Shown: one piece after another, positions 12,634-24,840 of the stretch | Numbering within the stretch: position 1 is the first letter of the stretch | Layout of the letters: each line of letters begins with the position of its first letter | Assembly (NCBI GenBank): GCA_027924585.1 | Contig: BSBM01000001.1 | Location: 54,490,501 to 54,554,500, forward strand | DNA from: Larix kaempferi | Lineage: Eukaryota; Streptophyta; Pinopsida; Pinales; Pinaceae | DNA length: 64,000 nucleotides | Direction: 5' to 3' | Position numbers and translations under genes: made by a program | The notes under the pieces: generated by a model | Databases searched by the model: none | What the model saw: only the letters and a program-made list of their open reading frames with translations | What the model was told of the DNA's origin: nothing

Positions 12634-14529
12634 TCAACTGTGGTTGAATTTGAAGGTAAGATTGCTAAGCAATCTGTTTCTATTCTGATTGATCATGGAT
12701 CTACTCATAGTTATGTCACTCCTAGAATTGTTGAGATTTGTGCTTTTAAGAAATTAAAGCATAGTAAATCATGGTTAGTTCAACTAGCTACTGGAATCAA
12801 GAGAAAAGTTAGTGAAATCATAGAGAAATGTCCATTAGAGATGGATGGGCTATTCACTTATGCAAATCTAAATATTTTACCACTGGGTTCCTATGATATT
12901 CTCATTGGAATGGATTGGTTAGAAGCACACAGGGTCAAACTTGACTGCTACAATAAGACGTTTGAATGCATGGATGAAGAAGGAAACCCAAGGGTTATAA
13001 AAGGAATTCCAAAGGTGACTTCTGTTAGGAAGATTTCAAACATGCAGCTGAAGAAGTTCTGTAGAAAGGGTTGTCAATTGTATGCAGCCCACGTTTTAGA
13101 GGCAGCAGAGAATGAAACTCTTAAATTGGAGGACTATCATGTATTGCAAGAATTCAGGGATGTTTTTCCTGATGAGATTCCAGGACTCCCTCTAAAGAGA
13201 GACATTGATTTTACAATTGAACTTGTGCCAGGAGCTGCACCAGTGTCTAAGACACCCTACAGGATGAGTACACCGGAATTGCTAGAATTGAAAATGCAAT
13301 TACAAGAGTTGTTGGAAAAGAAATATATCAGGCCAAGTGTGTCCCTGTGGGGAGCACCTGTTCTATTTGTGAAAAAGAAAGATGGAACATTCAGGTTATG
13401 TATTGACTACAAGCAGTTGAACAAAGTCACTGTGAAGAACAAATACCCATTGCCCCGAATTGATGACCTTTTTGACCAAATGAGAGGAGCAAAGGTATTT
13501 TCAAAGATTGACTTGAGATTTCGTTACCATCAGGTAAGGATCAAAGAAGAAGATATTCATAAGACAGCCTTTAGAACGAGGTATGGACACTATGAGTTTG
13601 TAGTGGTACCATTTGGTCTCACAAATGCACCAGCTACATTCATGTGTCTCATGAATAATGTTTTTAGCAAGTATTTGGACAAGTTTGTTCTTGTATTTCT
13701 AGATGACATTCTTATCTATTCTAAGAATGAAGAAGAGCATGAAGAACATTTGAGAATGACATTGCAATTGCTAAGAGAGAATAAGCTGTATGTAAAGTTG
13801 AACAAATGTGACTTTTATAAAGATAGAATTCATTATTTGGGTCACATCATCTCTGACGAAGGAATATTTGTAGACCCTGAGAAGATTGAATCCATCATGA
13901 ATTGGCTAGCTCCAAGAAATGTGACAGATGTGAGATCTTTTATGGGCCTTGTTGGTTACTACAAGAGGTTTATCGAAGGATTCTCCAAGGTTGCAAACTC
14001 GATCACTTCTTTGCAAAAGAATGGGATAAAGTTTGAATGGTCACCAAGATGTGAGGAAAGTTTCCAACGGTTGAAGAATCTTCTTACGAGTGCACCTATT
14101 TTGAAGATTGCAGACCTAGAAAAAGACTTTGTGGTGTGTACCGATGCATGCAATCAAGGACTTGGAGGAGTTCTTATGCAAGACAACCACGTGGTATGCT
14201 ATGAGTCAAGGAAGTTGAAGGAGCATGAGAAGAACTATGCTACTCATGATATAGAACTTGCAGCCATAGTACATGCTTTAAAGATGTGGAGGCATTACTT
14301 AATGGGAAGGAAATTTGAGTTAAGGATAGACCATTGTGGTCTAAAATACTTGTTTGATCAACCAACTTTAAATGCTAGGCAAGCTAGATGGTTGAAATTT
14401 TTGTGTGAATTTGATTTTGAAATCAAACACATAAAAGGGAAAGAAAACAAGGTGGTTGATGCACTCAGCAGGAAGGTACATGAAATGCATGTGGCAGCAC
14501 TTAGTACTTGCCAACCAGATTTGAAGTAG
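12634..14529 (+). pseudogene. pol: Retrotransposon pol: protease, reverse transcriptase, RNase H
   Basis: This frame is continuous with gag. The aspartic protease motif is at 12685-12710, reading [10 protein letters not shown], with DHG where DSG is usual. Reverse transcriptase follows from about 13,160, with [14 protein letters not shown], then [10 protein letters not shown] (commonly SGYHQ in this family) and an intact FLDD active site at 13696-13707. RNase H keeps its acidic residues in [22 protein letters not shown] and [10 protein letters not shown], and ends with [15 protein letters not shown] at 14527 separates it from integrase in the same frame. These enzymes copy element RNA into DNA in the cytoplasmic particle. 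Apart from the nonsense codons the domains look well preserved. Confidence 0.9.
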
Positions 14530-15987
14530 CGGATTGTTAACCATATTGTTGAGGATGAAGTGTACGTGCAAATAAAGGAAAAATTGCAGCAGCAAGACCT
14601 TGGAAAGAAGTATGAGGGCTATCATTTGGAGGAATACGGACTTCTTACCTATAAAAATAGTGTCTATATTCCCAATGTGGCAGATTTGAGGAGGATTGTT
14701 ATGAATGAAATCCATAAAGCTCCATACTCTGGTCACCCAGGATATCAGAAAACAATTGCTACAGCAAGAAAATATTATTTCTGGCCAGGGATGAAGAAAG
14801 ATGTCGCTGAATACATTTCTAAGTGCATGAAATGTCAGCAGGTGAAGGTTGAACACCAACACCCCGCAGGTTTATTGCACACAGTACCAATTTTAGAATG
14901 GAAATGGGAAATAATTTCTATGGATTTTATTACAGGATTGCCAATGACTGTGAGACAACATGATTCCATCATGGTTGTGGTGGACAAGTTAACAAAGGAA
15001 GCACATTTCATACTGGTTAACTCCACACATAAAGCCGATGCCATTGCAAATATTTTCATGAAGGAAGTTTTCAGATTACATGGGTTGCCTAAGGCAATAA
15101 TTTCTGACAGGGATACCAAGTTCACTTCCAATTTTTGGAAAGGTCTCTTTGCATATTTGGGTACACAGTTGAACTTTAGTACCGCATACCATCCTCAAAC
15201 AGACAGACAAACAGAAAGAGTAAATCAAGTGCTTGAAGACATGCTTCGCATGTATGTAATGGACAAGCCATCCAAGTGGGAGGATTATCTACACCTGGTA
15301 GAGTTTGCATATAATAATGGGCAGCAAGAATCATTGGGAACGAGTCCATATGAGGCTTTGTACGACAGGAGGTGCAGGACACCAGTGACTTGGGACAATC
15401 CAGTGAACAGAATTATACTTGGGCCAGAATTGCTTAAGGAAATGGAACAAGAGGTTGCAAAGATCAGGCATAATTTAAAAGCATCCCAGGATAGACACAA
15501 AAGCTATGCAGATAAGCATAGGGTGCATAGGGAATTTAGTATTGGGGATCATGTGTATCTTAGAGTGAGGCCAAGGAAGGGTTCCTTGAAGCTTGGGAGT
15601 TGTGCCAAGCTATCACCTAGATATTGTGGGCCATTTGAAGTGCTTGAAAGAATAGGCCCACTTGCATATAGACTTCCATTGCCTGCTGGCACTAGAGCTC
15701 ATAATGTTTTTCATGTCTCTTTGCTTAAGAAATATGTACATGATCCTAACCATGTGATTAATTGGGATGTGATCCAGGTGGAACCCGAGGGAGAGTTCCA
15801 AACCGATCCATTGCGCATCCTAAACAAGAAAGTAACATTACTCTGGAACCGAGCCATCAGATAGGTAAAGGTGCAATGGAAGCACTACGGTCCCGATGAG
15901 GCTACATGGGAGCTGGAGGATGCCATGAGAGTGGCATATCCATTTTTTATGAGCACTGTGGATAGTGCTAATGTAAGGGGAGGGGAA
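14530..15987 (+). pseudogene. Retrotransposon integrase with chromodomain-like tail
   Basis: The frame continues from RNase H. The N-terminal HHCC zinc-binding region includes HKAPYSGHPGYQ and ISKCMKCQQ. Catalytic residues are D (codon 14923), D (15106) and E (15214); the last two have 35 residues between them, the DD35E spacing of retroelement integrases. A GPFEVLERIGPLAYRLPLP-type SH3-like segment and HVSLLKKY follow. After TAG 15862 the same frame encodes VKVQWKHYGPDEATWELED, matching the C-terminal half of chromovirus chromodomains, which can steer integration toward marked chromatin. The frame runs on into the 3' LTR, to a TGA at 16030. Confidence 0.88.
15974..15987 (+). other. Polypurine tract
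   Basis: A run of A and G only lies directly before the TG of the 3' LTR. In this class it primes plus-strand DNA synthesis. Confidence 0.85.
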
Positions 15988-17548
15988 TGTCACATCCCCA
16001 TTTTGACCCCCTTTGCATTAAATCGTAAATGATGTAAATATTGTTATTTAATCATGGTGAGGAGTTCAAGGCCAAGGCCCCACCATTGATTTAATGTGTT
16101 ATGTATCGGCAATTAAAAATAGATGCCTATGGTTCTTGTGCTAGACATGCACAATGTAAATTAAGACCTCATGTAAATACAAATTTTAATGAAATACCCA
16201 CAACTAGCTATGCAATGCAACAAAGAGATGGGGGCATGATTCTACAAGGAATAGGGAGGGAAATTATTCAAACCCTTGAGCCAATGGTGATAAGCCAAAT
16301 GTCAATGAATAAACCCTCAACTACCCATTTTGACTTATGCACCCAATCATTTAATTCTTCCAGAAATTGGTTGAGGCAGTTAATGCCTTGGGAATGAAGA
16401 GGCATGGTAGCCAATTTTGTGCATGGGCAAGCCATCAACCTGGGAAAACGTACTTTTTCTTCTGGGGCAAGAAAACACCCACGAAATGGTTCCCAAAACC
16501 ATTTGGGAACCCATAGTCTTTCCTCTCTCACGCAGTCTGAGCTAGCTAGGCTTTCCCCATCACTTTTTTTACCAATTTCCTGCATTTTTCCATAGTTGGG
16601 AGCTCGTTTTTGTGTTGCACAGTGGCTAGGAGAAAGGGAGTCATGTGTTGGGGGTTTATAGAGGTCGTTTCAGCCCCTGGAATGCATATAAACGTTTTCT
16701 GAAAACGAATGGCTCTCCCAGGGTTTATTTCCCATCTACCAGTTTGTTTTGGTTGCCCACATTTTTTAGCACTTGTATTTTTGTTGTTGGGTGCATCCTT
16801 GTATTGGTTTGAACTGTGAGCAAGAAATTAGGAGTGGAAGTAGACCTGAATTGGCTTGATAAACCTAGTGAGGGAGATAACCTCTCAAGAAGATCAAGAG
16901 GGCTAGCTACTCTTCTATGCACACCTTGAACAATACTAGATTGGAAGGTATGGCCTGAGGGACTGTGTAGTGGTGAAGGGAGTACTTCCATGTGCCAGGT
17001 GTGTAGGTATTGTGGGAGCCAAGCTAGATAGATCTTGCAGAGAGTACCCATATCTCTATGGATGATCGCACTAGCTTAGCAATTCTTTCCTTCCATTGCC
17101 TAATAGCCTGATAAACCCAACTATAGATTGGCTTGGCTGATTTGGTGTGTCTTTGGGCTATGTGTGAGTCTGTTGTTCCCTGATTCCTTGTAGAGATCAT
17201 GCCCAGCTCGGGGGTGGCAGTGTGTTGAGATATTGATGATCACAATTGGCCTATGGTTGGGTGGAACGTTGCAGTTGCATAGCCAGTTGCTCGGGACTAC
17301 TTGTTATAAGATAAGTACTCTCTTGTGTTAACTTTGCAATTATTTATTTGATGAATATCATGAATAGATTGAATGTATGATGGATTTCTAATTGAAATTA
17401 CTTCCGCTGTGTTTTCTTATAATTATACATTTCCATATGTCTCTTTATATTATGTGAATGCTTATTTAATAAGTTCATGGGGCTAGAATTTCGGTTTTAG
17501 CATCACGATCCTCTCCATCGCACTGGTATGATGGGAGGGGACGTGACA
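15988..17548 (+). repeat. 3' LTR
   Basis: It starts at TGTCACATCCCC and ends at GGGACGTGACA. It has the same length as the 5' LTR and is co-linear with it. The flanking TGTGA follows at 17549-17553, and the interrupted host exon resumes at 17554. Confidence 0.95.
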
Positions 17549-17553
17549 TGTGA

Positions 17554-19422
17554 CCCCAGCCTCTCTCCCCAGCCACCTAAGTTACCCCACAAGCTTGATC
17601 AGATCGAGGAGGCAATGAGGAATGTTGCACGTGGACTCCTTAGACACACCTTCTTTGTAGCAGCGACTACAATGGAGAGGTCGGGTGACCTTGATAGAGA
17701 TCCATGTGCAGGGCCTTCACGACAGGGTCGGGATAGACCCGTGACTAGTGGTAGCCATGCTCAGCATTCCAGTTCAACGAGGACAATGCCACATCTTTGT
17801 CCCCATTGCGGGCACACTTGCCCTGGCTCGATCGAGAGCTGTTATATGGATCAGGTCAGCAATTTTTTTAATGTGTTTTCAATCATCACTTAATAACTTG
17901 TAAAGTATTTTTGTTTGACTTAAACTATTATTTCAATGTACAGTTATTCAGAGTTGAGACACCAACATGGGAGAACGTACGATCTCCCAACCTGGATGCA
18001 GCAATGGCAGCTGCAACTGAAATTGCGGCACCTCACATGGAGGTATTTTCAGTACCTCACACAATATTGTTTTTACTTATGTCATTTATATTACTTAAGT
18101 ATTTATATTTATGGCATACACGTTGATAGTTCGTACAATGTTTTTGAATATTTTGATTGCCTAAATAATGACTTGTTTAACATGTTCATAACATGCATAC
18201 ATTTTGGTGTCCACAGGTGTTCCCTGACTACGGCGATCAACCATCCTCGCCAGGGATTGGCAGATCACCATATACACAGGTACAATGTGTAGTTAAAAGC
18301 ACGATTTTAATTTGAATTTTTATGACTTACTATGGTTTAATTTATTGTTTGTTTACTAAATTGTGATATTACAAATGTATATGTAGGTGCCAACAATAGC
18401 TGCAGGTCCCCATTTTAGTCCTATGTTTCCACCCTCTCCCATGAGTCCCCCCCCTCGGTTCCATCTAGACCCCTCCCTCCGTCCACCCCCTCCCTTCCAT
18501 CCAGCCCCCCCTCCCCGGCCATACTCCCCCCTCCATCCATCCTCCCCCACTGGTCCACGCCCCCCGTATATACATCCTCCCCAATTTGTCCACGCCCCCA
18601 TGTCTATCCATCCTCCCCCATTCGTCCACGCCCCCCCTTCCTTCAACCTTCCCCTCTTCATCCACAAACTTCCTTTCGTCCATCCTCCTCCCTCCATGCA
18701 GGACTGCCCTCCCATGCACCATCCCTCAACATCCCCCCTATTCCTTTTCGTTCGATACCCGTTATCGTACAATCGACAGGTGTTCGTCATCCACGATGTC
18801 CTCCTCCACCCCATACCACCATGTCTTCTCTCACCATATCATCCCCACTTCCCGCCACTATTGTGGCATCTACTCTTCCAGTATCCTCATCTGTATCTCC
18901 AGTGGTTGCACCTGTAGTGGCTGCCATTACATCTGCACCCCCCCCCCCCCCATGACTGCATCGGAGCTGGTTGTCTAGCCATCTGTTCCACCTACTAGCC
19001 CAGAAGCCCAGCCATGTCCATCGTCGGAGGTGTTCATGGTGAGTATCAAGCTAATTTATGAAAATATTTTGATGCATTAACAAAAATTAATTTAAGCAAT
19101 TATTACTTTTCAATGAAATGATTGTTGTAAATGTTGTAGGCTAGAATTGTCGATAAGCTCCGTAGATCCAAGACACCTGCCTCATGATTCCCACTCACAT
19201 CAGAGGTGATTTATTTAAGATTTGAATTCTACATTTGTTTTATAAATGTGGTAAATGTTGCAAATGCTTGAAAATGACGGTATCTTATATCATTTGATCT
19301 AGATCCTGGAGAGACGATCTACTCCTAGACGGTGTAAGACCCGAGGCACCGGTAGCTCGAAGAGTAGGAAGATCGACTTTGGAGATACGCCTGGGAGTGA
19401 CGGGGGTGGTCACAATGCTTGA
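17554..19422 (+). pseudogene. 3' part of the split gene (end of exon 1 through exon 6)
   Basis: The first base here completes the Asp codon begun at 8567-8568, and the frame then stays open to a GT donor at 17855. Exons of 99, 63, 652, 66 and 120 bp follow. The two with full codon counts before the Pro-rich exon, and the last two, are exact multiples of three. The Pro-rich exon alternates Pro with His, Ser and Phe, and appears frameshifted near a C run (about 18,937-18,951). Its end is marked by the strong donor GTGAGT at 19039. The final exon is Arg/Lys/Ser-rich and ends in a Gly-rich tail. I cannot assign a function. Confidence 0.55.
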
Positions 19423-21956
19423 CACACCATGTTATGTACATTAGCCATGATGTGGCACTTTTGTGCACCATTTTCCATGTACTTTGTATATACGGCACGA
19501 GTTGGCATGTATTTTGGATCTACGGTATGAGTTATCGCATTTTCTATAGGGCATGAGTTGCCATTGTATGTACATTGGGAACCATGTTCCATTATTTGCC
19601 AGGAATTGTATATGTTTGGATGAGTTTTGTCTCCTTGATGTACATGGATTTTCAGTTATGTGATCTATATCGATGTTGTCTATATTAGTATCTTATTGTC
19701 TAATGTTGTTGTCTCATGTTGTGTGTATCATGATGTGATGTTGTCTAAATTTGGTTTTTACTTCTATCCGTCTATGGCATGCGGTCTTAAGTTTTGGTAC
19801 CAATGATGTCCATGCATTAGTTGATAATGTGAATCAACCTGAAGCTTACCTAGATCTTAGAAGAGAAGTTGGTTATCATAGTTCAGCTTGGTTTATCTTT
19901 CCACATGTAAAAGCTTGTAATGGTATCTATGTTAAGAAAACATTATAAACATAGGCTAACTGAAACAAAATCATGTGTGAAAATTAATCTAAAAACAAAC
20001 GGAATAAATGGATGGACAAATCACACCTCATGGCCCATAAGATATATGTTGGGAACTTGAGTACTAGGAAAAGAACACTTAAAAATAGAAAATGTCCATT
20101 GTTGTCCAAAGGTTAAAATGAGATCCAACATGATTTTTAATAGCTCTACATAATGAGATCCAAAATGTCCATACTTTACATAATGAAATGTCATCCCTAG
20201 TATTTATATTGACCATTTTGTCTACTTAAGATCATGTAACAAATTAATAACCAAGTTATGGAATCATTTCTTAATCAATTGTCACCATACAAATAGGACA
20301 ACCTTGAGCACAATGTATATCTAGCTCATTAATTCTCACTCACGGATATAGCCACCTTTGATTTGATGACCATCACATCCACTACCATTTACAATTAGGA
20401 CTTCCTTAATTTATCATTATGTGATAGCGATCTAATATTATGTAGACACATTGACTTAAACACATATAGTTGACATTATAATAAATGACTACTATTAGGT
20501 GTATTTGTGAGGCTATATCCACCTCAGCACACCAACTTGTTACCCCAATACCCCAAATGCTTTCGAATTCTATTTGGAAGGGATTGAGGGGTATTAGGAC
20601 ATCCTAATTCATCTACTAGACACTCAGAAACTTGTTAAAGACATTTAGGACTTGCATTACATCAATGGAATCACACATACACCCTCATCAAGTTGCATGC
20701 ATCCATTAGTGTGCCATGAACACTAGAACATGTAAGCATTACTACATGTTGGACTAAGCTTTACTAATGTTATGATAATATTAGGTTTTCCATCCATTGA
20801 GAAGGTTGTCATAGGTGTGCATATCCACCATATAAAAATATTCATGGTACAACCAATTTCAAACCATTAGGTTTCTAAATTAGGTATCCGGTGCTAGGTA
20901 CAACGGTTTTCTAGTTGATGATGGACCCTTGCTATATAGATGAGATACTATGCATATATGTGTATAGTGATTTGGATTCAAATGTATGCACATGGATATA
21001 CATATACAATGAAAATGATTTAATTTTTATATTTATTATAATTTAGGGCTAGATCTTAGGCTACATAATAGGGTTTCATTATAATTAGAATACAAACTAG
21101 GGTTTATGCTACCAACTAGGGTTTTTAGGCTAGGCTCTCGTGTTTCTAGGCTAGGATCCAAGCTTTAGGGTCACCATATTAATGTTTAATTCCACTATCA
21201 CAACATCATTCTCACCAATACCATGCCCACTACTACAATCACCATCAAGCCTCTCAATCCCACTTTGTACATTTCCAATACTTCCAAGTTAAAATTTATA
21301 GGTCTTGTTGCTAAAAGCTTTTCACTTATCTATTCACATAGACAAATCCACTTCCTTGAAAGATTTGTTGTAGCTTGGTATACATGCAAGTTCACATGCA
21401 ATAATAGTTGAGAAATCCAAAACATCCTATACCTTGGAAAAACAACCTTATTAATTTTCTTTTGACTAAGGAAGGGGAGAACATCATAGCATAGTCTCAA
21501 TAGCAATGTGTTTTTTAATGAATAGCCTCTATAAAGGGCATACTATATTTATCTGGTCTCTAAAGCCAAGTCATTTGGAATAGAATGTCACAATTTCAAT
21601 TACACCATTAATGCAACGTGTTCAAATTGAAAGTTTTGTTTTGTTGCATTACATGTGGTCAAACATTAACTTCCACGAATTATTCTTTAATAATTTTTTT
21701 TTATTAAATGATATTTTTTTAAGTCTAACTTCATTTTTGAAGGGTTATTTTGTCACTAAAACTTCTTGTCAAGGGAAATGTAAAAATTCAAGACGTAAAA
21801 AAAATTTAGTTTGAAGGGAGGAGATGAAATGGAATTCCAATGCGAAATGTTATTGCCAATAATTGAAATATTCACATGATCAATGCTCTGTGCATGTTGG
21901 CTTGCACGAGTATTTCATGTTGACCAACTTTTATCTACACATTGCTACAAATACGT
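19423..21956. other. Intergenic DNA, no gene recognised
   Basis: AT-rich. Degenerate TACGGCACGAGTTGGCATG-like units recur at about 19,490-19,565, just after the split gene. CTAGGGTTT-type motifs repeat at about 21,040-21,170, resembling those at 31,840-32,010. Frames are short and unconvincing. Confidence 0.5.
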
Positions 21957-22295
21957 GCCATCATCAAATATGTGCCATCATCAACATCTCCATCATCATT
22001 ATCTTCATCATCAACATCAACATCATCATCATCTTCTCCATCATCCTCATCAACATCTCCATCATCATCATCTTCTCCATCATCATCATCATCATCTTCA
22101 TCACCAACACCATCATCATCAACGTCTTCATCATCATCACCATCTTCATCATCATCACCATCTTCATCATCATCACCATCTTCATCATAATTGTCATCTC
22201 TAGGTTCCTCATCAACATCTCCATCATCATCATCATCATCTTCATCACCATCATCATCATCATCTTCATCACCATCACCATCATCATCAATGCCT

Positions 22296-22326
<31 letters not shown>

Positions 22327-23397
22327 CAACATCTTTATCATCATTGTCATCTCTAGGTTCCTCATCATCATCTTCTCCGCCATCATCAACATCTCTATCA
22401 TCATCATCTTCTCCATCATCTTCATCAACATCTCCATCATCATCATCTTCTCCATCATCATCATCATCATCTTCATCACCATCACCATCATCATCAACAT
22501 CTTCATCATCATCACCATGTTCATCATCATTGTCATCTCTAGGTTCCTCATCAACATCTCCATCATCATCATCTTCTTCGTCATCATCATCATCATCTTC
22601 ATCACCATCACCATCATCATCAATGTCTTCATCATCATCACCATCACCATCATCATCATCATCATCAACATCTTCATCATCATTGTCATCTCTAGGTTCC
22701 TCATCAACATCTCCATCATCATCATCTTCATCACCATCACCATCATCATCAACGTCTTCATCATCATCACCATTTTCATCATCATCAACATCTTCATCAT
22801 CATTGTCATCTCTAGGTTCCTCATCAACATCTCCGTCGTCATCATCTTCTTCGTCATCATCATCATCATCATCATCTTCATCACCATCACCATCATTGTC
22901 AACGTCTTCATCATCAGCAGCATCTTCATCGTCATCACTATCTTCATCATCATTGTCATCTCTAGGTTCCTCGTCAACATCTCCATCATCATCATCTTCT
23001 CTGTCAACATCATCATCATCTTCATCACCATCACCATCATCATCAACGTCTTCATCATCATCACCATCTTCATCATCATCATCAACATCTTCATCATCAT
23101 TGTCATTTCTAGGTTCATCATTAACATGTCCATCATCATCATCTTCTTCGTCATCATCATCATCATCATCTTCATCACCATCACCATCAGCATCACCATC
23201 ACCATCACCATCAACATCTTCATCATCATCACCATCTTCATCATCATTGTCATCTCTAGGCTCCTCATCAACATCTCCATCATCACCATCTTCATCGTCA
23301 TCATCATCATCATATTCATCACTATTACCATCACCATCACCATCACCATCATCATCAATGTCTTTGTCATCATCACTATCATCATCATCATCACCAT
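21957..23397. repeat. CAT/ATG trinucleotide array, left arm
   Basis: About 1.4 kb of ATC-type triplets on the plus strand is interrupted at intervals by a conserved block. Read on the minus strand, that block gives an acidic motif ending EEPRDDNDDED. Because (ATG)n is free of stops in five of its six frames, the long Asp-, Met-, Ser- and Ile-rich ORFs here (up to 549 codons) are expected by chance. Confidence 0.95.
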
Positions 23398-23961
23398 AAG
23401 TGCCCGGTGGATGATTTTCCAAAGTTGACCCCCGTGTGAAAAAATTGCACACTCCATTACTGAGCAAAACCCTAGTTTCCAAAATGGACGTACAAGATGA
23501 CACCGGGGCCACGGAACCGGAGTAGAGGGGCACCCCTAGCACTATCCTGGCGTCCTGAATCCAATGGAGTCGACGGTTTGTCAATCGGAGCCGCAGTAGT
23601 CATTCTATGGCTCGTTTCATCTCGCATCCAAAAGACCTTCAGGGACACCTGCCAGGGGCATAGAACTCCAACCGTGCAACAAAACCGAGTTCTAGGGAGT
23701 CCTGCAAGTGTGTCTAGGCAGGTTCCAGCTGGGAACGCTAGCCATAAGTGCCCGGTGGATGATTTTGCAAATTTGACCCTCATGTGCAAGAATTGCACAC
23801 TCCCTTACTGAGCAAAACCCTAGTTTCCAAGATGGACGTACAAGGTGACACCAGGGCCACAGGACTGGAGGAGAGGGGCACCCTAGCACTATCCCGACAT
23901 CCTGAATCCAATGGAGTCGAATATTTGTCGATTGGAGCCACGGTCGTCATTCTATGGCTCG
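23398..23961 (-). repeat. Satellite A, left arm (one full 349-bp unit and part of a second)
   Basis: The unit start AAGTGCCCGGTGGATG occurs at 23398 and 23747. The second unit breaks off at about 23,961, exactly where NOV-like exon 2 begins. Minus is the direction matching the right-arm copies. Recurring motifs include TGCACACTCC, GAGCAAAACCCTAG and GGAGTCGACGGTTTGTC. Confidence 0.85.
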
Positions 23962-24402
23962 TTTTATACATTTTTCTCCAATATAACCACCTTCCCTGCA
24001 TATAGAATCAATATTATGTTTCTGAAATCCCTTCTCATTGTTAAAAGCTATCAAGGTCGTCGGAGCGCCTATGCCAGTGACATCTTCAGTTGTAATGACA
24101 AATTCCAATGAAGGTTCCACATGTGGTTCGTAGTCATTGTCCTCCGCATTCTGCACCCAAAACAAAACACTAATCTTACCATGGAAACAAAGAAAACATA
24201 TAAGATTATAAAATGACTACTAAAATTGTAACTCAGTAATTACCTGAATCAACTCCATCAAAAAATGCACATCCCTAGTGTATAATTAAGCAGATAATTG
24301 TTTAACTACTTTATGTAAATCTTCTGTAAGTGGATTTTCTTTTTCCCCAACACAGAACTTGTCTTTCTTGATATTTTCAATATGTTCATTGGGGGTCGCC
24401 AT
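23962..24402 (-). pseudogene. NO VEIN-like GHKL ATPase fragment, exons 1-2, left arm
   Basis: Exon 1 is 24402 to 24244 (159 bp), beginning MATPNEHIE and ending MELIQ before a GT donor. Exon 2 starts at 24150 after an intact TGCAG acceptor. It reads NAEDNDYEPHVEPSLEFVI, then FNNEKGF, then GGYIGEK. NAEDN is the N-box, and GYIGEKGIGF is the usual G-box, of the HSP90/gyrase B-like ATPase fold in NO VEIN-type plant proteins. Here the G-box is cut after GEK and runs into satellite A. Exon 1 has one nonsense codon (TAA in the LSAELY-like stretch). Only about 110 residues remain of a family whose proteins are many times longer, so this is a captured 5' fragment and not a gene. Confidence 0.8.
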
Positions 24403-24840
24403 AAATGTCACCAAACATAATCCACAGTAAAATCCTTTATCACCAAACACAATCCACAGTAAAATCCTTTATCATCAAACACAATTCACGATAGAATCCT
24501 GTTGGTAAAACCTGTCATTAAAAAAATAAAAAATAAAAACCCAGTTAGTATAAGCAGACATGAAGATAAAGAATAGAGTCACTTCCAAGATGCAAGAGCC
24601 TCTGAACCACTTTTGGAAAACGAATGCTTACCAGATCATTTTCGGCCTCAAACGCCTCGGCAATGGAGAAATAACTCAGGTTTCTCCTCTGTTGTTACGT
24701 TTGGCCTCAAAATCGTGAAAGGCCTAAGGATAAGTCCATACTTATCACACTGCAAGATACTCTTGGTCACTTCCAAGATGCAAGAGCCTCTGAACCACTT
24801 TTAAAAAATGAATGCTTACAGGATCGCCCAAATCGTGGCT
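24403..24840. other. Left-arm spacer with a 188-bp spaced duplication
   Basis: Two near-identical 33-bp units (AATCCACAGTAAAATCC-type) lie at about 24,418-24,485. The block ACTTCCAAGATGCAAGAGCC occurs at 24581 and 24769. A GAGGCCAA/CGTAACAACAG segment here is the inverted partner of 27,300-27,370. Confidence 0.65.

Larger units (their letters stand above)
8569..17548 (+). mobile_element. Ty3/gypsy LTR retrotransposon, chromovirus-like, complete but mutated
   Basis: The two LTRs are each exactly 1,561 bp with TGTCA...TGACA ends. A tRNA-Met-type primer-binding site follows the left LTR and a polypurine tract precedes the right one. The interior (10130-15987) has a long repeat-bearing leader, then gag and pol in one frame in the order protease, reverse transcriptase, RNase H, integrase, chromodomain-like tail. 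That order, with integrase last, is Ty3/gypsy and not Ty1/copia. The flanking 5-mers are CGCGA (left) and TGTGA (right), which fit a target duplication changed by two CpG-to-TpG transitions. Five in-frame stops (12277, 12475, 12631, 14527, 15862) make this copy non-autonomous. The LTRs differ by a few per cent by eye. Confidence 0.95.
7898..19422 (+). pseudogene. Six-exon gene of unknown function, split by an LTR retrotransposon
   Basis: Exon 1 opens at ATG 7898, just after an AATTGCAG acceptor-like site (a 5'-UTR intron is possible). It runs to 8568 and resumes at 17554-17854 beyond the retroelement. Later exons, each flanked by AG and GT, are 17944-18042, 18217-18279, 18387-19038, 19140-19205 and 19303-19422 (TGA). 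Every junction I can place is phase 0. The product would have an acidic Asn/Glu/Pro-rich start, a Trp/Tyr-rich middle (about residues 130-200), a CPHCGHTC cysteine motif, a Pro/His-rich exon and a basic C-terminus. I recognise no family. It may be a host gene or the second gene of a DNA transposon. Decay signs, besides the insertion, are an apparent frameshift around the C run near 18,940, a TAG after it and a TGA in the 66-bp exon. Confidence 0.6.

Noticed and set aside
8569-17548. Endogenous pararetrovirus instead of a retrotransposon
   Set aside because: It has two LTRs, a primer-binding site, a polypurine tract and a DD35E integrase, and no movement-protein-like domain.
18356-18814. Gly/Trp-rich minus-strand ORF of 152 codons
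   Set aside because: It is the antisense of the Pro-rich exon, where CCn codons read as Gly and Trp.
21863-23584. ORFs of 400-550 codons (Asp-, Ile-, Ser- or Met-rich) on both strands
   Set aside because: The ATG triplet repeat is stop-free in five of six frames, so long ORFs arise automatically. Composition and frame follow the repeat, not a protein.
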